Below are positions 56,401 to 64,000 of a stretch of 64,000 nt of DNA, one piece after another. The first letter of the stretch is position 1. The number at the start of each line of letters is the position of its first letter. The stretch is from Undaria pinnatifida (lineage: Eukaryota; Sar; Phaeophyceae; Laminariales; Alariaceae). The notes beneath the pieces were generated by a model that saw only the letters and a program-made list of their open reading frames with translations, was not told where the DNA came from and made no database searches. The position numbers and the translations under genes were made by a program. The DNA is taken from positions 5,730,155 to 5,794,154 of the forward strand of contig JABAKD010000005.1 of the NCBI GenBank assembly GCA_012845835.1. Reading direction: 5' to 3'.

Positions 56401-57743
56401 GTGCAGAGGACCTTGTGCGCAGCGGAGTGCTTCGGCAAGGCGATGGCGAAGTGCTGGCGCAGAAGCCTGTCGTTGGAGAGCTGGTGCAGGGCCAGGCTTC
56501 AACTTCCAACAGGGACGGGGGCGGTGCGCCGAGCGCCTCAGATGCATCATCGTCTGATGAAGGGCCAAGTGAGGGTGAGCTTGAGAAGACGCGAGAAAGG
56601 AGGGCGACAGCGGCAATATCCCAGCGCGACTGCGAACAGCTCTCCAGCGAAGAAGACGCCAATAATGGTGGAGGTGTCGGTGGAGGTCGCGGTGGTGGTG
56701 GTCGTGGTGTTGGCGGTGGTGGTGGTGGCGGTGGCGACGATGCTGGCGACCTAGAGGAAGAGGTAGGGGAGGAGGAGGAAGAGGTGGGGTTCGACTTGGA
56801 GCGGGAGTGTGGTGGCACCCTTGAAAATCTGGAACGGCACAGAGCCAAGTCTGACGATGGGGTTGACCAATCGCCAGCAGCGAATTCGGTGGAAAGCTCC
56901 GACAGCGACGAATCGAGCGACTCGGCCGGGGGCGCCGCTTTGGAATTCGAACAGTTTTTGGATACCATCAAAGGGGGTGTCGAAGGGGAAGGAAGGTCGA
57001 ACATGGATGCAGAGAGCACGGCGGTAGAGGACGGGGACAACGACGAGATCGATGCAGGCGACGAGGAAGCATTATCGGAAGTGCCGCCGCTGCAAGGGTT
57101 AGGGAACCTTGCGCGCGACGGGGCGCTGCCGCGGGGCGATGGAGAAGTACTGGAACAGAAGCGTGTGTTTGAAGGTCTTGCGCATGGTAAAACGTTCACT
57201 CCTAGCAGAGACAGGTTTGGTGCGACAAGCAGGGCAGACTCATCGTCAGTTCACGAAATATCAGGCGAGGGCGACCTCGAGAAGAGGCGAGCAAGTGGGT
57301 TGGCGGCGGCAGCAGCCGAGCGCGACTGCGAATCGCATTGTAGCGATAGTGAGGATAACGATATTGATGGTGGCGATGATACTGGCGTCGTGGAAGAGGA
57401 AGAGGGGGAGGAGGAGGAGGAGGAAGAGGTGGGGTCCGACTTAGAGCGGGGGTTCGATGACATTCTTGAAGAACCAGTTAATAGCACATTCACGTCCGAC
57501 GGCGTTGTTGACCAATCGCCAGTAGCAAATCCAATCGATAGTGCACTTTCGCCTAGTCAAATGGGAGCTCCTTCGAGTCGGCCATTGCCAGAGGTAGACG
57601 GGGGAGTCCAGGAGGGAGGGGGAGAAGATCGGGAAGTCGTTGAGAGTTCGTCTGAAAGCTCCGACTCAGAAGATAGCGGTAGCGAGCCGTCGGGCGACGA
57701 TCAGGCGATCAAGGGATTCGAAGATTTTTTATCTGGGCTGTAA
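53442..57743 (+). CDS. Acidic, internally repeated Ser/Asp/Glu-rich protein, 1433 codons, intronless
   Basis: ATG at 53442 (context GAACGATGG) is the first Met of the long frame; the frame is open further upstream, so an upstream exon is possible. Residues 1-75 form an ordered-looking start (VRYNIANMP, GGPTAFIHL, FTIRGKRFPLTG). Then come a basic Gly/Arg/Lys linker with KRKRPK-type nuclear signals and an acidic Ser tract. Five repeats of 200-235 residues follow (starting near DNA 54243, 54943, 55543, 56193 and 56893). Each has SSDSDESS, an EFEQFL-x-TIKGG helix, a variable part, a Gly or acidic run (poly-Glu, poly-Gly) and an EVGSDLERDFxxIL motif. The C-terminus (SSDSEDSG, GFEDFLSGL) repeats the helix motif. 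It resembles a nuclear acidic scaffold or activator. An ELL-associated-factor link was considered but is weak. No family is claimed. Confidence 0.75.
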   Translation: MVRYNIANMPRNPRNSAWTGQGGPTAFIHLTDAAFTIRGKRFPLTGSTQIGVRHRILGVPEIAPTGKKRARPKGKPDIPNRASPVRGAGIGGGGRDREDAERWADGGARGGNVQGEGGVTTGLKPGKRKRPKTKGGLGKIEGFGGERKFWGGKRARGERGERGVGSLKTNTRSVMRQQEADERGNDKDSESSSESDSETSDDSLDDLTKELDGMDSSGEGADNGDDNDGDQYIDDDGKTSASQRSSTAAPKTEGKGKEGSEVDGGDPDSESSDSDESSGSVGAAASEFEQFLSTIKGGVRLERGLNIDAEVTGVEGAENDEVKADDKGLFSGTTSQAGARNLPRDGALPQGDDVSLANKLVVGGLLHSKAVTASCEGGGWRGGVGASSIDDGPSKGELAKGRSSRLGATTPERIYGLHCNDDDDADDGGCRAGGGGGNGGGGGGDMDQEEEEEETGERKEVEEEEVGSDLERDFDNILGEPGQKSVSPNHVVDNSPAADATESSDSDESSGSIGAAALEFEQFLDTIKGGVGGEGGLNMDAQGTAVEGSDNADDGEVVLEASPLEGAGNLARDGVLLHGDREVLAQKPVGELVHGQALTPSRGGASSAAGEKPSEGEHAKERRRRVETTASERDCEPHSSEEVADGGGGGGGGGGGQGAGNMEKEVGSDLARDFGYIVESLGQNIATSNDVVAQSPAANATESSDSDESSDSIGAAALDFEQFLDTIKRGVGGDGGSNVDAAGTAVEESGNDEAEADGEVLSDTPPLEGTGGVALDGVLPQGDGGVLTQKPVSRELVHGRALTSSRDGDGARTAAGASPSNERPGEVEHEKRRDGRMTAATPQLDCEEYSSDYADSGGGSSGSVNAGDIAAQVEEEEEEEEEVGSGLERDFGGILENPRRNSATSDDAVDQSLAADAMESSDSDESSDSVGAAALEFELFLDTMKGGAGREGGSNVDAAGTTVENSKNDATEADEEEALVGASPLKGAEDLVRSGVLRQGDGEVLAQKPVVGELVQGQASTSNRDGGGAPSASDASSSDEGPSEGELEKTRERRATAAISQRDCEQLSSEEDANNGGGVGGGRGGGGRGVGGGGGGGGDDAGDLEEEVGEEEEEVGFDLERECGGTLENLERHRAKSDDGVDQSPAANSVESSDSDESSDSAGGAALEFEQFLDTIKGGVEGEGRSNMDAESTAVEDGDNDEIDAGDEEALSEVPPLQGLGNLARDGALPRGDGEVLEQKRVFEGLAHGKTFTPSRDRFGATSRADSSSVHEISGEGDLEKRRASGLAAAAAERDCESHCSDSEDNDIDGGDDTGVVEEEEGEEEEEEEVGSDLERGFDDILEEPVNSTFTSDGVVDQSPVANPIDSALSPSQMGAPSSRPLPEVDGGVQEGGGEDREVVESSSESSDSEDSGSEPSGDDQAIKGFEDFLSGL

Positions 57744-60700
57744 GGTCTCGGCGTAGCAGTTTTCTTGGACCGGATTGAATGCTCCGATCGCGCAGCGTGT
57801 GCATCACACCGCTGGCGATGGGCTGTCGATAAATTGTTAATTAAACATTGTGCGAACATGGAACGACCAAGGGACTTTTTGCCTGTTTTTGTGGTTTAGT
57901 CTTTTCTTCACGTTTTGTTTCCATCCACGCGGCAACCCGGAGCCACAGAAACGACATCCCCTTCCCACAACATGTCGCGTTTGCTTCCTTCAATTGGGTT
58001 GTCTCGCGTCAGGTTTGCACTTACTTCCTCCGCTCGTGGAGCTGCGCCGCCATGCATTATGGAAGTAACGCAACGCCTGACGCGCAGGCCAGCTTACTTG
58101 GGCCTGCAGTTCGCCGGTGTCAACTGGGGCCTCTGAAACGGAAATTTAGTTCTTGCCCTTCTGCTTGTCTGTTCTTTCACGGTGACATGAGTTGTGTGAA
58201 AATCAGCTCTTTCTCCCCTCGCAGCTCGCAGCTTTGAGCGCAAATCATCTTCCATGCGTCGTCCGTTAGATATCATGCTGTATCAGGCAGGCTTCTTCTG
58301 CCTACCCACTCGAACAACCCATGGCGGCGTGCGAGAGAGCCGGTTGATAGCGACAAGATACATCTGACGAATTAAATGTGATCCCTCGCCTCCTCGCTTG
58401 CGAAAACCCAAGCGAGCGCTCTTGACGAAAGCCGCTGTGACCGGATGTTGACGCTGGCCATTATAATCGCAAAATCGGCTGTTTTCCGGCGCGCTTCGCT
58501 TGTTGATGTACGCGTCGCGCCACATTGCGGGTGCTGCAATATGTTCTCTATGGCAGAATACAGTTTGGTTTTCGGGCGCGATTCGAGCTCAACTTCAGTG
58601 CATGCTGGATACATCTGCAATGTAACCGCAAAGTGCGGAGCGCAGGGGTTCCAGTGATGGGCAGCCTGGCACGCTCCTTCTTTTTGAAGGTTGTTTCGTC
58701 ATTTTTTGTTTCAGTAATGGCTTGGGGTCTAGTCTACAAGTAAGTGACAATAGGTGAGGGGTGAGGAGCTCGAGGCAGCAATAAGCATCCCCTGTTCCTG
58801 ACGTCTGTAACCCCTGAAGGATACATCGAAAGTTTACTGTGGCATTCTGAACTAGATACCGGTATTCGACGCGTGCTACGATAGAGGAAGGACGTTTTGC
58901 GATTTTTTTTCCCGAATGACGGGGCTCATCTTGACCCAAAATCGTCGGAAACAGGCGATTTGTTTGCATCATTCTCGTCGTGTACCTGGGCCAGGGGATT
59001 CTTCATCAGGTAGTAGTTTCGTTGTCTCCAAGTCGGCTTTTGGGAGAGGTCTTGAGCTCCGAAATCGAGGAACCCCAGACAAAACGTGGTGCATCTATAT
59101 CGTAGCACGCGTCATTCGTGCATTCCATTACGTTAGCCCACCCTGAATATTCGTAGATGCAGACCTAAACTGTCCTGCCGACGACGTCAAATATAACGCA
59201 TTCACAGAGCGTGAGATGCAGAGATGTCTGTGTTTGGTGACACGCTCCATCTTGATTGAGTTCTTCGTTATTTTCCAATTTTTCAGAATGGTTCGGGGTC
59301 AAGTCTATATGAAAGCGACAAGATGTATCATAGGGGGCCCAAGGCAGACTTGAGCACCCTCCTTTATCGACACCTACTATCGCGCCTGCGGAATACTACT
59401 ATACGAAGTAGTACGTTATCCTGGTATCCTCTAGCGTGTAGCTACGTATTGGCGGTATAGACGCGCAATCCATACACCCACACTAACTCCTACAAATCGC
59501 ATACGTACCAGATGCCAGATATACATATTAACACATAATATTTGAGCCAACCCGGCTTGGAAGCTTGGATGTTCGTGTGATCACCCTGTACCCGAGCCAT
59601 ACGCTGCAGTTTATGCGCCTCGTTTCAGCACGGCGCTGCTAGCAGTTCAGGCTACGTCGAGGAGCGACGTATTCGGCAGCCCAACACAAGCTGCAACTTC
59701 TTCAGACAGATGTTACCCGGAATCTCTCAGCAAATAACCCCGAAAAAATGTTTGCAAACTTTCAGGCCAAACTATCGACTTTCCATTGTCATAGGTCTAA
59801 AGGCAACAAATTTTGGGCACAGGGCAAGACTTCAGCATCAATTATTTTCCAAGGCAATCAAGACGTGTGACGGCCGGAATATGGCATTACGTGAGTGGCA
59901 ATCGAAGATTTGAGTATACCATAGTTTTGCCTCGGTGGATTATGTCTTGTTTTCTACCAGTAACCCGACGACCAAGTCCATTCTCCTAGGATATTGAGCA
60001 GTACTAGGTCCAGAAGCTTCGCACCAAGTATGTGGGTAATTTCCGTACCTTCTACAGACTTTGCGCGCTTTTTTTACGACGCAGGACGAGATGAGGCAAC
60101 TATCAATGTCGTGGTTTTGTGATCGGCTTTCAAAATTGGATTTGCGTCCCAGACACGCCGGTCTTCTCAACATCTCCCTCGCGTGAGCCATAGGGCAATC
60201 CCTCAGTACTACGGTACCATGTGTGGTGGCGAGCGGTTGCCATGGATGTACGCAGCGTATCACCCAGCTTGCTGCTCCCTAACGTATGCTTGAGCTAGAA
60301 CCAAGCCGACGATGCCGGATAGCAACGCCTGCAACCTTGGCCGCGGTAAATTGCTGGTTGCACCTGAGGGCGAGAGGGGCACAGACGATGCCGTCGGAGA
60401 AAAATACTTTACTCTAAATACGGAAACGGAGCTCTTTTTTAATGATTGGACTGTAGTTGTACAGGGTTCGGCGGCCGAAAAAGAACATATTTGCTCTCGT
60501 GAGTGCATTGCGCTGCTGCGATTAAGTTCGCCGACTGCAGTCTAACAGCCCTGCGTTAATTTTCCACGAGGTATGCATGTGACCAAGGACATACAACGAC
60601 TGGCGTCTTGCGAATCCTTTTCGCAGCAATAACAGCAGGCGGTTAATAACTATATCGTATACCATATGCGGCAGCGTGATTTGCGGTCACGATGTCGCGG

Positions 60701-60820
60701 CCCCGATTCGGATACGAATTTATTATCACAGTAACGCATTTGCCATCCGACAACTTGCAGCATGAAAGTCAAGGTAGATCACTCACAAAAACCCTCAGAA
60801 AGACGAAAATCCAATGATCA
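57744..60820. other. Intergenic downstream of the acidic gene
   Basis: Contains the dispersed repeat at 58900-59115 (partner at 27.06 kb) and a pair of related segments near 58690-58760 and 59270-59340 (TTCAG-x-ATGG(C/T)T(T/C)GGGGTC ... AGTCTA). The word CTGCCGACGACGTCA at 59177 matches the edge of an LTR-like spacer at 9841. No gene is supported. Short ORFs at 57.85-58.24 and 60.31-60.55 kb have no domain. Confidence 0.5.
58900..59115 (+). repeat. Dispersed repeat, copy 2 (partner at 27.06 kb)
   Basis: Direct, diverged copy of 27060-27295, as described there. Longest shared words are GGTGCATCT and ATCGTAGCACGCG. Confidence 0.7.
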
Positions 60821-60824
60821 CAGA

Positions 60825-61246
60825 TAATATGGCAAGGAATCTTGCACATGGGCTGCATTTACTGATGAGCCAAATCCACATCTCACCGTTGCAGAAGTTG
60901 AAATCGCAGCAGAAGCGATTTCTCTCGTATGGTTCCCCTTCGAACTCGAAGTCCCAGCTGGATTCCTCACAGGATGTCTCGCATTTACGGTACTCACACT
61001 TGTTGGTTCTGCAAAAAGCGAGTGGTTGATTCGAATTAACTCAGCGCCCGAAAAACACGTGTTACTCATGCGGCGTACCATATCGCGAAAACGTGCGGTC
61101 GTTTCCAAAGGTGAGAATATGAAAGGCTGGCTAGTTAATCCGACATTAAACTCGCCCCGCAAGCGTGCGTACCTTGCGTTTCGTTCGCTCTCACGAGCTT
61201 GTGCCGCAGACAAAACGGGGTTCGTCTGTATTGCAGTGATTTAAAA
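60825..61246. other. ORF region open on both strands; possible exon of unknown protein
   Basis: On the plus strand, a frame without stops runs from just after TAA (60822) to TAA at 61242. It encodes a hydrophobic segment (ISLVWFPFELEV ... LTVLTLVGSA is broken by TGC and FTV), then RINSAPEKHVLLMRRTISRKRAVV and LAFRSLSRACAADK. On the minus strand a 135-codon frame (SAAQARESERNARYARLRGEF ...) is equally open. No family is recognised in either. A GC balance unlike the flanks suggests that one of them is coding. Strand undecided. Confidence 0.3.
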
Positions 61247-62805
61247 GTGTACCAGTGCGTCGGATTGCTTTCGGGACTAGCTATGCGATAAGGCGGGTAC
61301 TCGTTCAAAAAGGCGTTAGGGTAGCCTCGGCTCATGGGCCCGGTCTCCGATGCTCCTACTGTACTATACTAAAATATACCAGCCAAATAGACTATCATCA
61401 GCAGAAAGTATGATGACGCAAAGTTAGGCGAATCACATTAATCTCCGCCCCCCCCAAGCGACAACCAACCCCAACCATCATATCGCTTCCTGGACGTTTT
61501 CTCCCATGGTCCCCATCCAAAGTTCACTCCTGCCAGCTAGATTTCGTCGGTATTGGTGGATGGTGTACGCTACTCACAGGCTATTCCATTTGTCTCCGTA
61601 GTAGCTTGTTCGACCACAGTCCGCCTCCGCCAAGGTCGACACTTCTTTCACGCAGTACGCATTCCTAAACGGAGCGTGTTTTGGAAACCAATAAGTGTTT
61701 TATGAGATGCTCGGTACTTGTTGCATTGGGTTCGGTCAACACCACCACAGCGTTTGCAATCCTTGTCATCTTTCCGCTATATTTCCGAGTTGACACAAGT
61801 TTTGCTTCTCACCCAGCACGACTATAGATATTGCTTTTCATTCTCCCTTGACGTAATTATTGAGAGAACACCTGCGTCCTAGTTGGAACCGAAGTCACCT
61901 GTATTGAAAAGGCACTGCTACACTTACACACGGTGGTGACCCATGGGAGGCCAACGCGCCAGTCCCTTGGACGAACTTCCAAGCTGATTTCTTCGGCGAT
62001 ATTTTGTCGGAGAAGAGTACCAGCGCCGAATGAGCGATGACCCAGTGGGGATACCTAGCCTATGGGAATGTCTCGACGACATATTTCTAAAGTCACCATT
62101 GTCATTGCGTGTGCTCGCTTCGCATTGGAGAACTATCGTCTCAAATAACTCGTCACTGGGTGGTGATACCTTGGGCATAAGGTGCACGTACAAGCAGTAG
62201 GTGTACTGCGTTTGGGGGTAGCAATGGCGGATTGCGAACATATCCGGTTTACATTGTTCGTCCTGCCGTCCTGTTTGTTGTATTGATAGTTAGGTACATT
62301 CTTCATAGATACCTGATACTCATCAATCTGTTAGTCAGCGACACAAAACATATAACACGGGGAACATGGTGCACCTCTGAACCCAGAAACTTCCTCCGTC
62401 ATTCGGCATTCACAAGCCGGAAGCTGTGCCCTTTGCGTTCGTGCTAAACGGCCATGGCTATCGCTGGACGAAACCTGTGACTTGGCATGACGGCCGCAGG
62501 TTCATGTTGCGCATTCGTTTTCGGCACGGTCACACCTTCATCGCACCTGAAGCTCCGCAAGCTTTGCAAGCTTTGCAAATATACTTAACACTGCCCGAAT
62601 AGGCTGGGTACTGATTCCAATACTCTACCAGTTCAGCCCCGTGACCACCTCTTTTTTAAGCGCGCGACGGATAAAGATATGAGTCTCCAACATCAAGGTG
62701 CCCTCGTCACGAGCAACGTTTCATACAGCACATGTTTGTCACGACCCGTCTAGTCTATACCTGGTATCTCATAACTCGTGACACTCCGCGATGACTGCTG
62801 AAAGC
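61247..62805. other. No gene recognised
   Basis: A short open stretch near 61545-61690 (VDGVRYSQAIPFVSVV, HFFHAVRIPK) could be a pseudogene. The minus-strand downstream exons of the gene starting at 63030 should lie here, but I cannot place them. The word GCAAGCTTTGCAAGC near 62555 is a local palindrome. Confidence 0.35.
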
Positions 62806-62809
62806 ATAC

Positions 62810-63030
62810 CTGTGCTCTGGGCATATAAGCAATCCGTCTGGCTCCTTGAGGGATGCCAGACACCTCAGCGCATCCTGTGGATACTTTGCTGCTCTCACTC
62901 CGTCGGGGACAATGCCGGTGATAATCAACAAGAACACCATGACTTGGAGGCCAACACCGACGACACGCCTATCGCGTCGGTCGGATCGCGTAGCGCTCGC
63001 ACAGGTTTGGCGCACGTAATTCCAAACCAT
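62810..63030 (-). CDS. First exon of a signal-anchored secretory protein
   Basis: ATG at 63030. About 25 mostly polar and basic residues precede a hydrophobic segment (residues 28-44, LQVMVFLLIITGIVP), then a lumenal-type stretch with two Cys (LRCLASLK, LLICPEH). It fits a type II membrane or secreted protein. A good donor, CACAG|GTATGC, ends the exon at 62810 (phase 2). Reading through would give only 18 further residues. The rest of the gene, on lower coordinates, was not identified, so the function is unknown. It is divergently arranged with the gene at 63311. Confidence 0.5.
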
Positions 63031-63310
63031 GATGCTTTAATTTAAGATTCTTAATCGGCCTCGGTTTTGAAATGAGCCTCCACACAATGCTGCTCGTAAT
63101 ACTCGCGGTGAGCCGTGCACTTTCCGTCCAACGGCAGCGGTGAGTTTGTCGTCGGCTCTACTGCAGGTCGTAAACGGCCGAAAAGCCAACGATTCGGTTT
63201 CTTAAACAAATGGAGGCGTTTTTGTTTTGCGCTTGATTGCGCCGCATGCAAACCTCGCACCCTCGATCGAGCAGCGCAAACCCTCAAGCCCTCTCTTTCA
63301 AGCCAGCGTG
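63031..63310. promoter_or_regulatory. Bidirectional promoter region, 280 bp
   Basis: This lies between two divergent start codons. It includes a CCCTCGATCGAGCAGCGC-type GC patch near 63261 and no clear TATA box. The arrangement repeats that at 40.3-40.5 kb. Confidence 0.4.
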
Positions 63311-63658
63311 ATGGCGGATGACTGGGACGATTGGGGCGACGATGAAGCTCAGTCTGATCACGATAATTCGGAGGGATGGGATTGGCCGACTGCGACTGAA
63401 GGTTCAACGGAACCTGCAGCTACTCCTGCTCTCTTGGAGGGACATACGATTTCAAGATCACAACGCCTTGTGGAAGAATCGAACCAAGGGGAAAGCGACG
63501 AGGGCCAGGAGACGGGAGCACAGCGTGCCAGGCAGGTCAGCGAGATGGCGGACAAGCACTTCGTTGAGCTCCAGAAGTATCAGGAAGACCTCGCGGATCC
63601 GTCTGTGAGGGAGGAAATCAATAAGGTGCCAAAAGAAATAGGAGTAGGTTGGTACTAA
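63311..63658 (+). CDS. First exon of an acidic, Trp-rich N-terminal protein (unknown; tether-like motif)
   Basis: ATG at 63311 (GCGTGATGG). The first 30 residues hold DDWDDWGDDE and EGWDWP: paired Trp in acid surroundings. Then comes a Ser/Thr-rich part and a predicted helix rich in Glu/Gln (residues about 48-100: RSQRLVEESN, VSEMADKHFVELQKYQEDL). The frame ends at TAA 63656-63658. A donor AAG|GTGCCA (63625) after EINK would end the exon earlier and is more likely. Acidic WxW-type motifs bind the delta-COP domain of coatomer in tethers such as Dsl1. I mention that only as a possible parallel. The remainder lies past the window or beyond the repeat at 63.75 kb. Confidence 0.5.
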   Translation: MADDWDDWGDDEAQSDHDNSEGWDWPTATEGSTEPAATPALLEGHTISRSQRLVEESNQGESDEGQETGAQRARQVSEMADKHFVELQKYQEDLADPSVREEINKVPKEIGVGWY

Positions 63659-63739
63659 TAATATCAGCTTTTCCACCGCATCCGTGATCTCGTAGTCGCG
63701 ATGATGCAAGTTTTATTAGTATGTTAAAAACATAGTGTA

Positions 63740-63840
63740 GATGTACCACGCAGCTTGCAAAGTTGAGTTTCAACCATTCAATCAGTCGTACTCACAGCTG
63801 ACGTTTTTCAAATATAATTAAAAAACGTCAAGTTGTGGAG
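63740..63840 (-). repeat. Dispersed mini-element copy, inverted
   Basis: Reverse complement of the copy at 41.08 kb. ACGCAGCTTGCAAAGTTGAG and TCGTACTCACAGCTGACGTT mark its ends. It is followed by a second AAAAACGTCA word 25 bases on. Confidence 0.75.
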
Positions 63841-64000
63841 ACGCTGGACGTGCAGACCACGCCGTGCGTATGCTCCTGGATACCCTGGATAACCTTGAGC
63901 TGGGGAAAGGGAGCGATGGGTTGTGATTTGCTGTCTAGATCCAGGCGCATAGGTACACAGCAGCACGAGCACTCGTACAGCACTTGTCGCATGCTGGTGT
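63841..64000. other. Window end; no gene seen
   Basis: A short sequence with CAGCACGAGCACTCGTACAGC-like words. Nothing else is identifiable. Confidence 0.4.

Noticed and set aside
53500..57500. Long minus-strand ORFs across the acidic gene, rich in Ser, Pro and Leu
   Set aside because: They are reverse-frame shadows of GC-rich Glu/Asp/Gly/Ser codons. They follow the repeat structure of the plus-strand gene and contain no domain.

Overview
This is a transposon-rich stretch of a eukaryotic nuclear genome. Genes carry GT-AG introns, coding exons are separated by kilobases of decayed repeats, and there are Ty3/gypsy, tyrosine-recombinase (YR) and TIR-type elements but no operon or Shine-Dalgarno organisation. 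The GT4 protein with a secreted multidomain N-terminus, the tudor-like tail on the gypsy polyprotein, and the intron and TE style suggest a marine alga. A brown-alga-like stramenopile is my best guess. A TE-rich red alga cannot be excluded, and no single marker in the window decides it.

Layout. 1-7 kb: remnants of two gypsy elements (1-545 plus strand; 5.0-6.9 kb minus strand) and a small Ala-rich coding fragment. 8.4-25.5 kb: no convincing gene; a nested, very large inverted repeat. Its inner arms (about 12.92-14.41 and 17.36-19.21 kb) are nearly identical in large part. Its outer arms (8.46-10.14 versus 21.42-25.45 kb) are diverged but collinear. Minisatellites, tRNA-like head-to-head palindromes, an array of 84-bp TG...CA units and an exact 306-bp tandem duplication lie inside it. 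28.2-40.3 kb: one minus-strand gene, reconstructed here as three phase-compatible exons (895 codons), for a signal-anchored, two-repeat, beta-sandwich plus GT4 glycosyltransferase. Its second intron (about 9 kb) holds a 6.36-kb YR retrotransposon in the opposite orientation with classical split direct repeats (A1-ORFs-B1-A2-B2). 40.5 kb: a divergent plus-strand first exon that looks like the TFIIA gamma subunit, 224 bp from the glycosyltransferase start. 41.7-44 kb and 52.1-53.0 kb: a family of nonautonomous TIR elements, one copy interrupted by a roughly 115-bp mini-element that recurs elsewhere. 53.4-57.7 kb: an intronless 1433-codon acidic protein with long internal repeats. 57.8-62.7 kb: intergenic sequence with diverged repeats and one ORF of undecided strand. 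62.8-63.7 kb: a second divergent pair, a minus-strand signal-anchor exon and a plus-strand acidic Trp-rich exon.

The real genes therefore appear as two head-to-head pairs plus one large single-exon gene, set in repeats. The likely roles seen are Golgi/ER sugar transfer, basal transcription, a possible nuclear acidic scaffold, and possibly vesicle tethering. The YR element, both gypsy copies and the TIR elements all show frameshifts or stops, so each copy looks inactive on its own. All homology statements come from reading motifs by eye; no database search was run.
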